DNA of 64,000 nucleotides, taken from assembly GCA_933822405.4 (NCBI GenBank), contig CAKOGP040001980.1:748499-812498 (forward strand), written 5' to 3'. Shown here in pieces: positions 9,467 through 19,036 of the stretch. Each line of letters opens with the position of its first letter. The stretch's first letter is position 1. The notes beneath the pieces are model-generated. The model did no database searches and was not told the origin of the DNA. It worked only from the letters and a program-made list of their open reading frames with translations. Both the position numbers and the translations under genes were made by a program. The DNA is from Cylindrotheca closterium. Its lineage: Eukaryota > Bacillariophyta > Bacillariophyceae > Bacillariales > Bacillariaceae.

Positions 9467-10130
9467 TCACGTCGTTGTGTGACCTTCTCCTGAATGCGTA
9501 TTATATTCCATATAGATGTATACATATGCTAGCTCATAAGGTTTCAGTGTATTATTCCTCACTCTTGGTAGAAGGCCAACTGGTTTTTCACACAGAAAAC
9601 ACGTTACAGTGGCAGGAGAATCTAATTGCGCTTTCGCCGCAATACATACGCTCTTTCCAAGTATCACTCCAGTTGCACACTGTAGAGTTATCGAAAGCAG
9701 CAGCCCCTTCAAACATTATGAGCCAACACATTGTTGTTGGAAGAACTGAAGACGCTCAAAGATGATGCGCTTGCAAACGACATCAGCAAAGAACAGCCAA
9801 TAGTCGAAAAGAATTGGAACGGAACTGGGACCATTTTAACTATGTAAGCGAGGGTTTTGAATAGATGGAAACGCAATGAAACTTCTGTGTAGGTGCTACT
9901 CCGGCATTCATATCGTTGTAATGCAATGATATTATTGTGAAGAAGCCGCGTAGTCTTTTGGTCTCAGTTTTAAAACTGCACAGTTTTAAAATTGTGTGTC
10001 ACAGTCCTGATCTGCTGTATGCAAGATAATGTATTTAGATCAAGAACGCATCATCACATTGTAGCGCGTGTGGACCTCTTGCGTACATACATGTTTAGTT
10101 CCTCTTTGCCGACTAATCTGTCTAAAAAAA
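9467..10130 (-). pseudogene. Decayed, internally deleted duplicate of the BspA-RING locus
   Basis: Blocks of this region match the neighbouring gene and its flanks in the same order. 9467-9572 resembles the 3' flank 7220-7345, with the shared run ATGTATACATATGCTAG. 9650-9717 resembles 7971-8040 (unit MFEGAAAFDNSTVC). 9718-9850 resembles 9066-9200, the signal peptide and start. 10064-10125 resembles 9349-9405, the upstream region. The whole repeat array and the TM/RING part are missing. An ATG at 9834 still opens a signal-peptide-like reading (MVPVPFQFFSTIGCSLLMSF) but soon hits a stop. The DUF285 remnant is in another frame, so the copy cannot encode the protein. Confidence 0.8.
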
Positions 10131-10231
10131 CCGTTGCTATCGAAAAAATTTGAATTCCATGCAACCAAGACACTCCACACAAAATACCATCATTCACTGC
10201 CAACAACAGCAGCACGGTCAAAATCTCAAGG

Positions 10232-12722
10232 ATGGTCTTCAATCTCTCATCGAAGGCTGCATGCCTTTTGCTTTTGCTCGGGACAAACTGGGACCAGCAT
10301 GTTGTTCGAGGATCTATGGTTTCCGATATGTTCAGGTAAGAAGCTATCTCCTTGTTGTTGTCTCGTCATGATTTGCCCAATCGTCGGCGATTAGCTTGCT
10401 TTGTCACTGGATTCCATCTCTGACGCACGCACCTTGTATTCAAAAAACTTAGTGATCCTGAAATCAATACTCAGGAATGGGTCCTGCAGATGATCAACGT
10501 AGCACCTGTTTGGGAGCAAGGTATTTTCGGTAATGGAGTTCGAGTTCGTGTCAATGATTATGGTATCGATGCTGGGCACGAGGAGTTTCAGGGTCGTTTT
10601 GACGCAGATGCTTCCTGTGCACTACACGAAGCTAGCTTTAACCCAGAAATTGATGGTGTTGACCAACATGGAACGATTGTCGCTTCGATCATTGGTGCTG
10701 GTGGGAACAACAATCAATGTGGTACAGGAATTGCACCACAGGTGACACTTTCTTCGTGTATTGCCGCAGGAGAGAACCCTGATAACACTGTGTACGATAA
10801 TACTTGGATAAGCCACAAGGTGGATCAAATGGATGTCTCGCAGAACGCGTATGGTTTCCGCCATTGCAGAAGAGGAGGCCTCTCCTCATCGAACGGTGAA
10901 TTTGTAAACACTGGAACGTGTCCTTTCAAGTTCCGACCCGGAATGACCATCATTGGAGGAGCAGCACAGAACTACACTCATCCGTGTGATATTTGCGAAT
11001 TTCCTTCGGATTTCTTGAGCTTTGAATGTCGCAGAGCCATTTCTCGTCACTGTTACTACCATTTTGATGGCGAAGTGGAAGTCTGCTCAGAGCTTCTTTC
11101 CGGACTCACGCAGGGAGGACAGTGCACATTCTTGGACCAATTGGACGACATGGAGGCGGCGTTCGACGTTGGTGCGCAACAAGGCCGAGATGGCAAGGGT
11201 ATTGTGTACGTTTTCTCTGCAGGAAACGACTTCATGCACGGTGGTGACACTAACTATGCTGGACGATACCAATCACGATACGTGATTTATGCCGGAGCCG
11301 TTGGCCCAGATGGCAAGCATGCCAAATACTCCCGTGGAGGTGCATCTCTATTTGTAACTGCCCCAGCGGGAGATATCGAGACAAACTTTACCTATTCCGT
11401 AGCCATGGGCGATGGTGGATGCCAGACTGGTCTCTCTGGGACATCTACTTCATCTGCAGTTGTCTCTGGTGTAGTTGCATTGATCCTTGAAGCAAATCCT
11501 GATCTGACTTGGCGTGATGTTCAAGGCGTTCTTGCCAGAACCTCCAAACCAGTTGTGCAAACGAACCTGATTGAGAAGACCGAGACGTTTAACGGTGCCG
11601 GCTTGTACCATTCAAACCTCCATGGATTCGGTATTGTTGATGCCGCGGCAGCGGTTTCAAGAGCACAGAACTGGGTTCCTTTCGGTCCAGAGCTACAACT
11701 TACTGCAATCTCAGACGCTTTTGAACTGGTTATTGGGGACGACCCAAATAGCCCGCTTGTTACTGAAGTGGAGATTCAATCGACGGGAACTCCTACTATC
11801 GTTGAGAATGTTGTTGTATCGATATGGATGAAGCACTTATCCAGAGGGCACCTCGAAATCAAGTTGATCTCTCCGGATGGAACTGAATCCATTTTGGCTC
11901 CAGGCTTGAGACCAGAGAACAGCCAAGGTAACGATATCGAGCCATGGGTTCTTCGAACTGTAAGATCATGGGGAGAGAAAGCCGAGGGAACTTGGAAGCT
12001 GTCCGTTGCCGATCTAGTTGAAGGCGATGTCAACCAATGTGTTGACTATGGTGACTGGACGATGGATGGTCTTGGGTTGACCTTTGATTGTGCGTATCTT
12101 GAGTACTTCCCTACCTTTTACGACGAAGCCTTTCAACAGTTCTTGGTGGACTTGTTTGAGGGAGGTACAGTTGCCGGTTGCTGTGCCTGCGGTGGTGGTG
12201 TGACTACCGATGGTGCTTGCGCTGATGAAGTCGGACTCGAGGCTCAATGTAACATGACAGTAGCCGAAGGCGTGTGCTACGATGGAGGACTGGACAGGTG
12301 AGTTAGTTCCATTACGATGAACCATGGGCTTTGTGATGTTTACAAAAGAAGTTCGACAATCTCACGCTTTTCAATTCGTCAGTGCCTACGAATTCTTTGA
12401 AGCCAAAAGTCCATCGAACGGCAAATCTGCCCGGGAATCGTGCTGCCTTTTGGGCGGTGGTATTGTACATGAGGATATCAACGCATTCCGTGATGAGCTA
12501 ATCGGGTGGAAAATCGACGTTTTTGGCCATGAACAGGTCGATACTCCAGCCCCAACCAAGGCCCCAGCTGCAGTGGTACCCACACTTTTCCCCACCGTGT
12601 CCACAACAGACTCTCCTGGTGGAGAAACACAATCTCGGGATATTGGTTCCTCCGCACCCTCGTCGTTGTCTCTCGCATTACTGTTCACGATTGTGACTGC
12701 TGCTGCTTCACTTGTTCTCTAA
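10232..12722 (+). CDS. Kexin/furin-like subtilisin protease with P domain and GPI-like tail
   Basis: Exons 10232-10335, 10453-12297 and 12383-12722 (introns 117 and 85 bp, donors GTAAGA and GTGAGT) give 762 aa. Exon 1 supplies a signal-like stretch (FNLSSKAACLLLLLG). The S8 catalytic domain carries Asp70 (NDYGID), His107 (DQHGT), the oxyanion Asn293 (SAGND) and Ser366 (SGTSTSS). A P domain follows (about residues 420-560: IWMKHLSRGHLEIKLISP ... GTWKLSVAD), the hallmark of proprotein convertases. A Cys-rich region comes next, then a Thr/Pro-rich linker and a C-terminal hydrophobic tail (SLALLFTIVTAAASLVL) that could be a GPI signal or TM anchor. The usual Pro after GTSxxx is replaced by Val. 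The pro-region is very short, so an unseen 5' exon is possible. It probably cleaves proproteins at basic sites in the secretory route or at the surface. Confidence 0.85.
10336..10452 (+). other. Intron 1 of the kexin-like protease
   Basis: The 117-bp intron starts GTAAGAAGCT and ends AAAAAACTTAG. Splicing makes MFS-DPEINTQEW, which matches the DPxxxxQW entry of convertase catalytic domains. Confidence 0.7.
12298..12382 (+). other. Intron 2 of the kexin-like protease
   Basis: The 85-bp intron starts GTGAGTTAG and ends CAATTCGTCAG. It joins GGLD to SAYEFFEAK in frame (phase 2). Confidence 0.75.
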
Positions 12723-12966
12723 AAGATATTGATTTTCATGTTAACACGATACTGCCTCAGAAATGGTAGATGAGCTATCTGACATGCCCAGCTCTATGCA
12801 ATCACTAGTAGTAGACATATCATGCTATTTATACGGTATCCCTGCAGTTTTTATTTATTCCAAACTTCGCGCTAAACTGGCACATCCGGGTTTCTGACAC
12901 AATTTCAAAATCATTGCACTATTTCATCATTGCATTGCATTCGTTGAGTAATACACCAACACGACA

Positions 12967-15180
12967 ATGAGTGAGAGAAAGAAGCCAAGACAAGCTACGC
13001 TTTTCTCCTTCTTCCGTCAACCATCAAAGGAGAAGAAAGACCAAAGTTTTGCAGAGAAATCAAAGAAGACGCCCTGGAAGAGAAATGAGAAACAAGCGCA
13101 GCAACCGAGTGTTACAAGCAATCATGATTATCATGATGCTTCGTCGCCGACCACAACAGATGTTCGAGCACGACCTGTTGTCTCTCCCATTGAGGCAACC
13201 ATTGACAACGATAATACCATGCGTGATACCAATACTCGAAAGAGACCAAGACCAAAGCCATCCGCCGCCAAACAGTATCGACTAGATGGAGTGCAATCAA
13301 TTTCGTCGAACCAGCACAGCCCATTCAAGTTAAACGAGTTGGGTCTGACTGGCAACGACAAGCTGAAACAGTCCAAGGATGATAGTTCACAGCAGCAAGA
13401 TGAGGTTTCTACTGTCACCAATCCGATTCAAAATCAAAGCGAGGAAAACGTGTCCAGCGATGATGATTCCGAAAATGATGAAACGGAAGGAATGTCTGCC
13501 TACGAACTCTTGCGCCAACGAAACATTGAACGAAATAATGCCCGCTTGGCAAGTTTGGGGCTGTTAAACTCGGCATCCTTGGAATCAGTGAAGCAACAAA
13601 CGAAGAAGAAACCCCGTCGAGCCAGGAAAACGCCTAGCACGGCCAAGGCTCCTTGCATACCCACTCGAAGGTCCACACGGTCAAGACGAAATGTATTGGA
13701 CGCTACAGCAGCTGCCACTGCATGTCTAGACATTGTCACTGAAGAATCATCACACAATGCAGATGACAAAGCGGTGGAACAAGAAGAGGAGGAAACCTAT
13801 ACCGTGTCACCTCTTTTGCAATATGCCATGGGGGTAGAATCATCAACATCTTCATCATCAAGCAAGACAACAACAAATGGAAGCGTCGATTTCCCTAGTA
13901 ATGATTGTGCTACTACGTCAGTTTTAGATTGTGGTGTCACATCTACTACAACAAACACTACCACTATTGTTGGAACAGACTGCTCATCATCATCTCTTCA
14001 CCCCATGGGTCCAAGATTGGTTCCACCCACGGGTCTGAAAGCCATTTATTCGCTCGACTTTTCGGAACCCTTTCACAGCCATCATCCTACGTGGCTGGTG
14101 GGTGCTGGAAAAGCAGGAATTGTTGCCCTTTGGGACTGCAATGGTAATGATAATGGAGGTTGGTCTTCCACTAGGGCACACAACAACGAAATGGGCCAAG
14201 AAGAAACAGAATGCATTGACCCAGCTCTTACATGGAAGGCACACAATGGGCGCTGGATTGCTGAAGCTCGGTTCTTGCCGTCCATGGCATCATCTTTGAC
14301 GAGTCCCTCTCGACTTGTCACTGCCGCCAATGATGGCAAGCTTTGTCTGTGGGATTTGTCAACGGTATCCGTTCGGTCGGGAGCACCCAAATTGTTGAGT
14401 CAATCGGGTGCCGATTTGCACACGAGCGGCATTTTTGCCATGGATGTAGCAACATGGTCATCATCGTCCAGTGATGAAATAATGATCGCAACGGGATCCA
14501 AAGACAAGTCCGTGGCGCTTTCGGTCCTTGGAGGAGGAGCATCCAACAATGACTTTCGGCCCATTTGGAAATCCAACGTTCCTACGGCCAAAGTAGGTGC
14601 AGTGAGACTCCATCCCACTCGCAGTTCCATTCTGGCGTCGGCATCCGATGACGACTTGGTATCTGTTCACGACTACAAATGTGGGGAACAGAATGGATTG
14701 GTCGTCCAACTGGAAAATGCACACCATCGACCCCATTCGGTGGTCTGGGATCCACAACATTCCGACCTGTTAATGACAGCTGGGCTGGACAAGGAAATTA
14801 AGATTTGGGACATTCGTTCCACCAAAGAACCAATCGTTGTGCTGCATGGTCATGTTCCAGAGAATACACCGAGGTGCAAGCGGATTCATCATCCAACCTT
14901 TTATTATCCTGAGAGAAGAAGAAGAGATGACGGCGCCAGCTCGTTTGTTTTGTCGGGTGGAGAGCGCAGTCAGGCTCTGTCCATGTTTCATCACGATGTG
15001 CCTGCCAAAGAAGACAAAAGGGAAATCTCTTCTAGAATGTTGTATTCGAGAGGAAAGTTGCCGGTTGATTGTGGTGATGCCGGTTGCATTGCTGTGAATG
15101 ACAACAAGGTTGCCGTTTCGGTTGACGGCGGTGAAATCTTGATTCTTTCTCCAATCTATCACGACGACAAGAAGCAATGA
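12967..15180 (+). CDS. WDR76/CMR1-like WD40 protein with PIP box
   Basis: Single exon, 737 aa, ATG 12967. Residues 9-16 (QATLFSFF) fit the PCNA-interacting PIP-box consensus Qxx[LIM]xx[FY][FY], placed at the extreme N-terminus as in many replication and repair proteins. A basic, disordered region follows. Near residue 180 is the block SAYELLRQRNIERNNARLAS, a feature of WDR76/CMR1 family members. From about residue 350 there are WD40 repeats, including KLCLWDLS and EIKIWDIRS; the latter fits the WDxR motif through which such proteins contact DDB1-CUL4. Family members bind damaged or methylated DNA and act in genome maintenance. A nuclear role linked to PCNA is likely, based on motif evidence only. 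Confidence 0.82.
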   Translation: MSERKKPRQATLFSFFRQPSKEKKDQSFAEKSKKTPWKRNEKQAQQPSVTSNHDYHDASSPTTTDVRARPVVSPIEATIDNDNTMRDTNTRKRPRPKPSAAKQYRLDGVQSISSNQHSPFKLNELGLTGNDKLKQSKDDSSQQQDEVSTVTNPIQNQSEENVSSDDDSENDETEGMSAYELLRQRNIERNNARLASLGLLNSASLESVKQQTKKKPRRARKTPSTAKAPCIPTRRSTRSRRNVLDATAAATACLDIVTEESSHNADDKAVEQEEEETYTVSPLLQYAMGVESSTSSSSSKTTTNGSVDFPSNDCATTSVLDCGVTSTTTNTTTIVGTDCSSSSLHPMGPRLVPPTGLKAIYSLDFSEPFHSHHPTWLVGAGKAGIVALWDCNGNDNGGWSSTRAHNNEMGQEETECIDPALTWKAHNGRWIAEARFLPSMASSLTSPSRLVTAANDGKLCLWDLSTVSVRSGAPKLLSQSGADLHTSGIFAMDVATWSSSSSDEIMIATGSKDKSVALSVLGGGASNNDFRPIWKSNVPTAKVGAVRLHPTRSSILASASDDDLVSVHDYKCGEQNGLVVQLENAHHRPHSVVWDPQHSDLLMTAGLDKEIKIWDIRSTKEPIVVLHGHVPENTPRCKRIHHPTFYYPERRRRDDGASSFVLSGGERSQALSMFHHDVPAKEDKREISSRMLYSRGKLPVDCGDAGCIAVNDNKVAVSVDGGEILILSPIYHDDKKQ

Positions 15181-16017
15181 AAAATAGGAGTTAGTTTTCA
15201 ATCATTCAATCTGTCGATACGATTGACTGCAAAATTCAGATAAGAAGAGGTTGCAGATGTTATGATGAATGATTGATTCGTATCAATAGCTCACAGCCGC
15301 CATCTGTTGACACAAAAGTTTAAAAATGCACTATTAGAAATACTGTTACCAGCAGCCCTGCAAATTTCAAATAAAAAAAAGAACTCATCACTCTTGTTTC
15401 GTACTATACTGTACCCGGTAGCAACAGATGGTGATGGGATCTCATTCGGACGAGTTCACGGTACCTAAACCTCCATCTGTTGATGCAAGTTTGAATTTGT
15501 TTTTTAGTAGAAATACTGATGGTTCGTTCGTCAGTTTTTCTGTTCTAAAAACTGAAAGCCAGATGGCCATCTGGCCGAAACGTACTTCCACTTTGTGTTG
15601 AGGGAGCAGATGGACATGGGAGTTGCATTACGTAGTCACTCAAAAAATTGCACTTATCGACGCACACGGCTTACTGCAACTTTGTACGTGTCACTTTCTC
15701 CAAACGAACATCTGTTTGCAATGATTAAAAAACCTGACAGATGGTTAGTTTCCATGTTCTGGACTCATCTACGATTTTAGACGGATTCGGCTTTCCGAGA
15801 CATCTGTCTGTCCCCGAAAAGAGAAGCAAAGGCTGCAACGACCCATCACCCATATCATCAACTGATTCAATCGCCTTATCAAGACTTATCTTCATTGATG
15901 ACATAAAACACGAATAAGTACAAGTACACAAATACAATTCAAAGAAACAATATATTTCAATCATCACTTGATTACAGTAATCTTAAGAACGAAGCAACGA
16001 AACTAACGACAAACCGA
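15181..16017. promoter_or_regulatory. Intergenic region with ten CAGATG E-boxes upstream of the bHLH-PAS gene
   Basis: CAGATG or its complement CATCTG occurs at 15254, 15301, 15425, 15474, 15560, 15568, 15607, 15709, 15738 and 15801. A perfect 18-bp palindrome (15558-15575, GCCAGATGGCCATCTGGC) contains two of them back to back. Chance would give less than one in this length. The CATCTGTTGA sites at 15301 and 15474 are each followed by related sequence up to TAGAAATACTG, so part of the cluster is a diverged direct repeat of about 173 bp. The next gene encodes a bHLH protein, the class that binds E-boxes. Confidence 0.6.
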
Positions 16018-18835
16018 ATGCAACAAGAAAGAATAATAGAAACCAAAACTGCATCTGATCAAATGGACTTCTCTGGATGGAATTCTGACATGGAGTCGTC
16101 GCTCTTAGATAGAGCTGGCAATGACAATAACTGGGATGAAACGATGAATGAATGGACCGAGCTGACAACATTTCCCACAGGTTCTTATGAGACGGAAGCA
16201 AAAGCGATCGCAGGAGTTGCAAAGGACAATGCGGGAGGAAGCGGCATTTCGGAAAACGAAAGTCTGTCGCTTCCATCGTCAACAACTACGAGGGACGGAG
16301 TTGCTTCAGTGTCAGAGTCGTCCGACCGATCGTCATTGGGACCGAAGCACACAGGCGTAACAGCTCGGTCCATTGCATCAGGGCTGCATCCTCAGGCAAT
16401 ACAATCATCAGCCATGTGCCCACCTCACAGCAAAATCCTTCCTCCAAGTTACGAACATATATATCCAGCACCTATGCAGCAACAAAACCAAGCAGCCAGC
16501 AACATTTACGAGCTCAACCTGAGACGAGTTGCCGCGGCCGCTTCCGCAGGACCCCCACCACCACCTGCACCCATGATGCAAATGCAGCAACAGCAGCAAA
16601 GTGGTGATGTTTCTTCTTCTATTGCCTCTTCTGCGCAACAACAATACCAAAACCAAGCCTTGTTATCATCACTTGCCACAAACTTTCGATTGGCGCAACA
16701 AACAACAACAACGGGTGCTGCTGCTTCAAACAGCAATGGTCCACCCGCACCGGCACCACGCGCTGCAGCTTCCAACAAGCGAAAATCTAGAGCGCGACAA
16801 GGTTCCACTCAGAAGAATTCTCGCTCGGGTTCATCTCAGAAAAATAAGAAACAGCAGAAAGCTCAAGCTCCCCCATTTCTGCTGTTTGATGCTCCATTGG
16901 AACTTCGCACCAGCTTTAATCAGAATCAGAGAAGGCTGGGCATGCCAGTGAAGAATGACTGTAATTCCTATCACTATGGGGAATCAGTCAAAGGATTTCA
17001 TCCACAGCACCTTGGATCGACCGATGGTGGTGCGTTTCCTCATCGAAACAAAGAACTAGAGAAAACAATGGTCCAATTGATTGACGGAAGACATGCACCA
17101 CAAGCAACTACTGGCCGAATCAAGAACGAGCGGGAACAGAAACGAGCACAAAAGATCACTGTACTGATTGATCAACTTGGAGATATTATGAAGGAAGGGG
17201 GCTGGAATGTTGAGACGAAAAGCAAATATCAAACACTATCCTCGTAAGTCCATTGCAAGAATCAGCCTTTCTTGTTTTGTTTCATTACCCATTCAACTAA
17301 CACCTGTACATGGTATCAACACAGATGTACCGAATACATGAGACATCTCATCAAGACGAAAGGGGATAAGGAAGAAGCTGTCAAGAAGCTAAAAAAGGAC
17401 TTGGAAATAAAAAAGCAAAGAATGGAGGAAGACAAGACTGCACAGGAAGGAAAATCTGACCTGGAGAGCGTGACTTCCAGTCTGACTTCGTCAACTACCT
17501 GGTCCTCCCGAGTGAATTCAAAGACGAGCCAAGGAGGTGCTCTTGCTGCTCACAAAAAGGAGCAAATCTCCAGAAATGATGCGAATCTCTCCATCAGCGA
17601 AGACTCGTCTGGATTCTCCAGAACCAATGGAGGGCCTAATCAGGCTTTCTGCATCGACAAGGCAGTCTCGAGTGTGTCCGATCTCACAGACAGCAACCGC
17701 GGCTCTTCTTCCAACAATAGTGGAAGCGGTGGTAGTGGTACCAGAACTGGTAGTGGTGCTAGTGGAACTGGGAGCGGCAGTGGGGGTAGCGGAAGTAGAG
17801 GAAGTGGAAGTACCGAGCGAGAACCAGCTTTGGGCGGACCGCCAAAAGAAGCTGCTGTTCGGGAAGAAGACGAACGGACGACGAGTAGTATTTCCAGTGA
17901 CGCTGCCGTTGCCAGTGAAAAGAGTAGTCGGGATCGCCACAGTGAATCCCAACAACACACCCACATGGATGTTGTTTTCAACAACAGCAAAAAGAGAAAG
18001 GAAATGAAACCCCCAGAGTCAGGCACTTCAACGGAACGAAGCTTCGAGTTGGACTACGAAGAGGTCTTTGATCAATCCAATATTCCTCAGCTGATTGCCG
18101 GAACATCGGGTAAGATTGTGAGCTGGAACCAAAGCTTTGTCAATGCTACTGGTCTGGAAGAATCTGACTTGGAACGAATGACAATCTTTAGTCTCGTTCA
18201 GCCGGACAACCTGTCTAGTTTCTTTGAAATTGCGGCAACAGCGCTTCGATCCAACGACGAAGACGATGGTGAACCGTCAAGTGAGGAGGTTGGCAATAAG
18301 CAGGGCAGCCAATCTTCCCAGTCACAACAACAAGAGACATCACAAGATGAAAGCCAAACGTCTCAGGCTTCTTCCTCCTCAAAGGAACAAGAGACCCAAC
18401 GAAAATGGAACTACGATGCATTGACATTACCATGCATTGAATTCCCAGCCATGAAAGAACGAAGAGAATCCAGCAGCAAATGGGAAAATGTTGAGAAACT
18501 CAACATGACGGTACGTTGAAACAATATCGAACGCAGGATGCAGACGGCCCCATCTACAATCCAATCTCTAACACATTCGTTCCCCGTTGCTAATTTTTCA
18601 GATGATTCTCATTACCGATCCCGATCCACGCAAGCGGTGCTTTCATTGCACCTTTACGGATTGCCCCGGCACCGATGGCACACTGGGCATTGTCACTCCA
18701 GATCTCTTGGCGGCACTCTATTCCAATCCAGAAAAGCTGAATTTGGAACAGCATCCTCATTACCGACGCAAACACAAGCGGGCCAAGATCCAAGCCAAAG
18801 CTGCGACCAAGCAAAAACTATCTAAGAATACGTAG
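16018..18835 (+). CDS. bHLH-PAS transcription factor (diatom type)
   Basis: Exons 16018-17243, 17325-18510 and 18602-18835 (introns 81 and 91 bp) give 881 aa; an in-frame ATG at 16063 is an alternative start. The N-terminal 270 residues are Gln/Ser/Ala-rich. Residues about 366-427 form the bHLH. The basic region and helix 1 read RIKNEREQKRAQKITVLIDQ, and helix 2 (SKYQTLSSCTEYMRHLIKTK) is split by intron 1. A Lys/Glu-rich helix and a long Gly/Ser-rich linker (17710-17815) follow. A PAS-like domain starts near residue 650 (NIPQLIAGTSGKIVSWNQSF). It appears to be interrupted by a Gln/Ser insert, and the remaining strands come after it and exon 3. Diatom bHLH-PAS proteins such as Phaeodactylum RITMO1 act in diel timing; orthology to it is not established here. 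Confidence 0.82.
17244..17324 (+). other. Intron 1 of the bHLH-PAS gene
   Basis: The 81-bp intron starts GTAAGTCCAT and ends TATCAACACAG. It lies inside helix 2 of the bHLH; splicing gives QTLSS-CTEYM in frame. Confidence 0.8.
18511..18601 (+). other. Intron 2 of the bHLH-PAS gene
   Basis: The 91-bp intron starts GTACGTTGAA and ends CTAATTTTTCAG (phase 0). It joins KLNMT to MILITDPDP. Confidence 0.75.
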
Positions 18836-19036
18836 AGCACACACACACAACACTATAACCACACCCGTGCGTGTTTGCAAGATAAAATTGTAAGAATTGG
18901 TTTTCTCTAATTTACAAGTCTTTTATTCCCTAGTATGTATGTGTTTGTGTGTTCCTGTATGCCTGTGTGTACAGCAGCGTACAGCACAGTGCAGTGCAGT
19001 ATATAATTTGTTGTGATTGCATTGCCCATTGCTTGC
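18836..19036. other. Short convergent 3' region with GT-rich microsatellite
   Basis: It holds the 3' ends of two convergent genes. An imperfect TGT/GTAT-rich stretch lies at about 18934-18972, followed by CAGTGCAGTGCAG near 18985-19000. Nothing coding was seen. Confidence 0.5.

Noticed and set aside
17518..18026. Several ORFs over 120 codons in other frames of the bHLH-PAS gene
   Set aside because: They arise from the Gly/Ser low-complexity linker and conflict with the clear bHLH and PAS frame.
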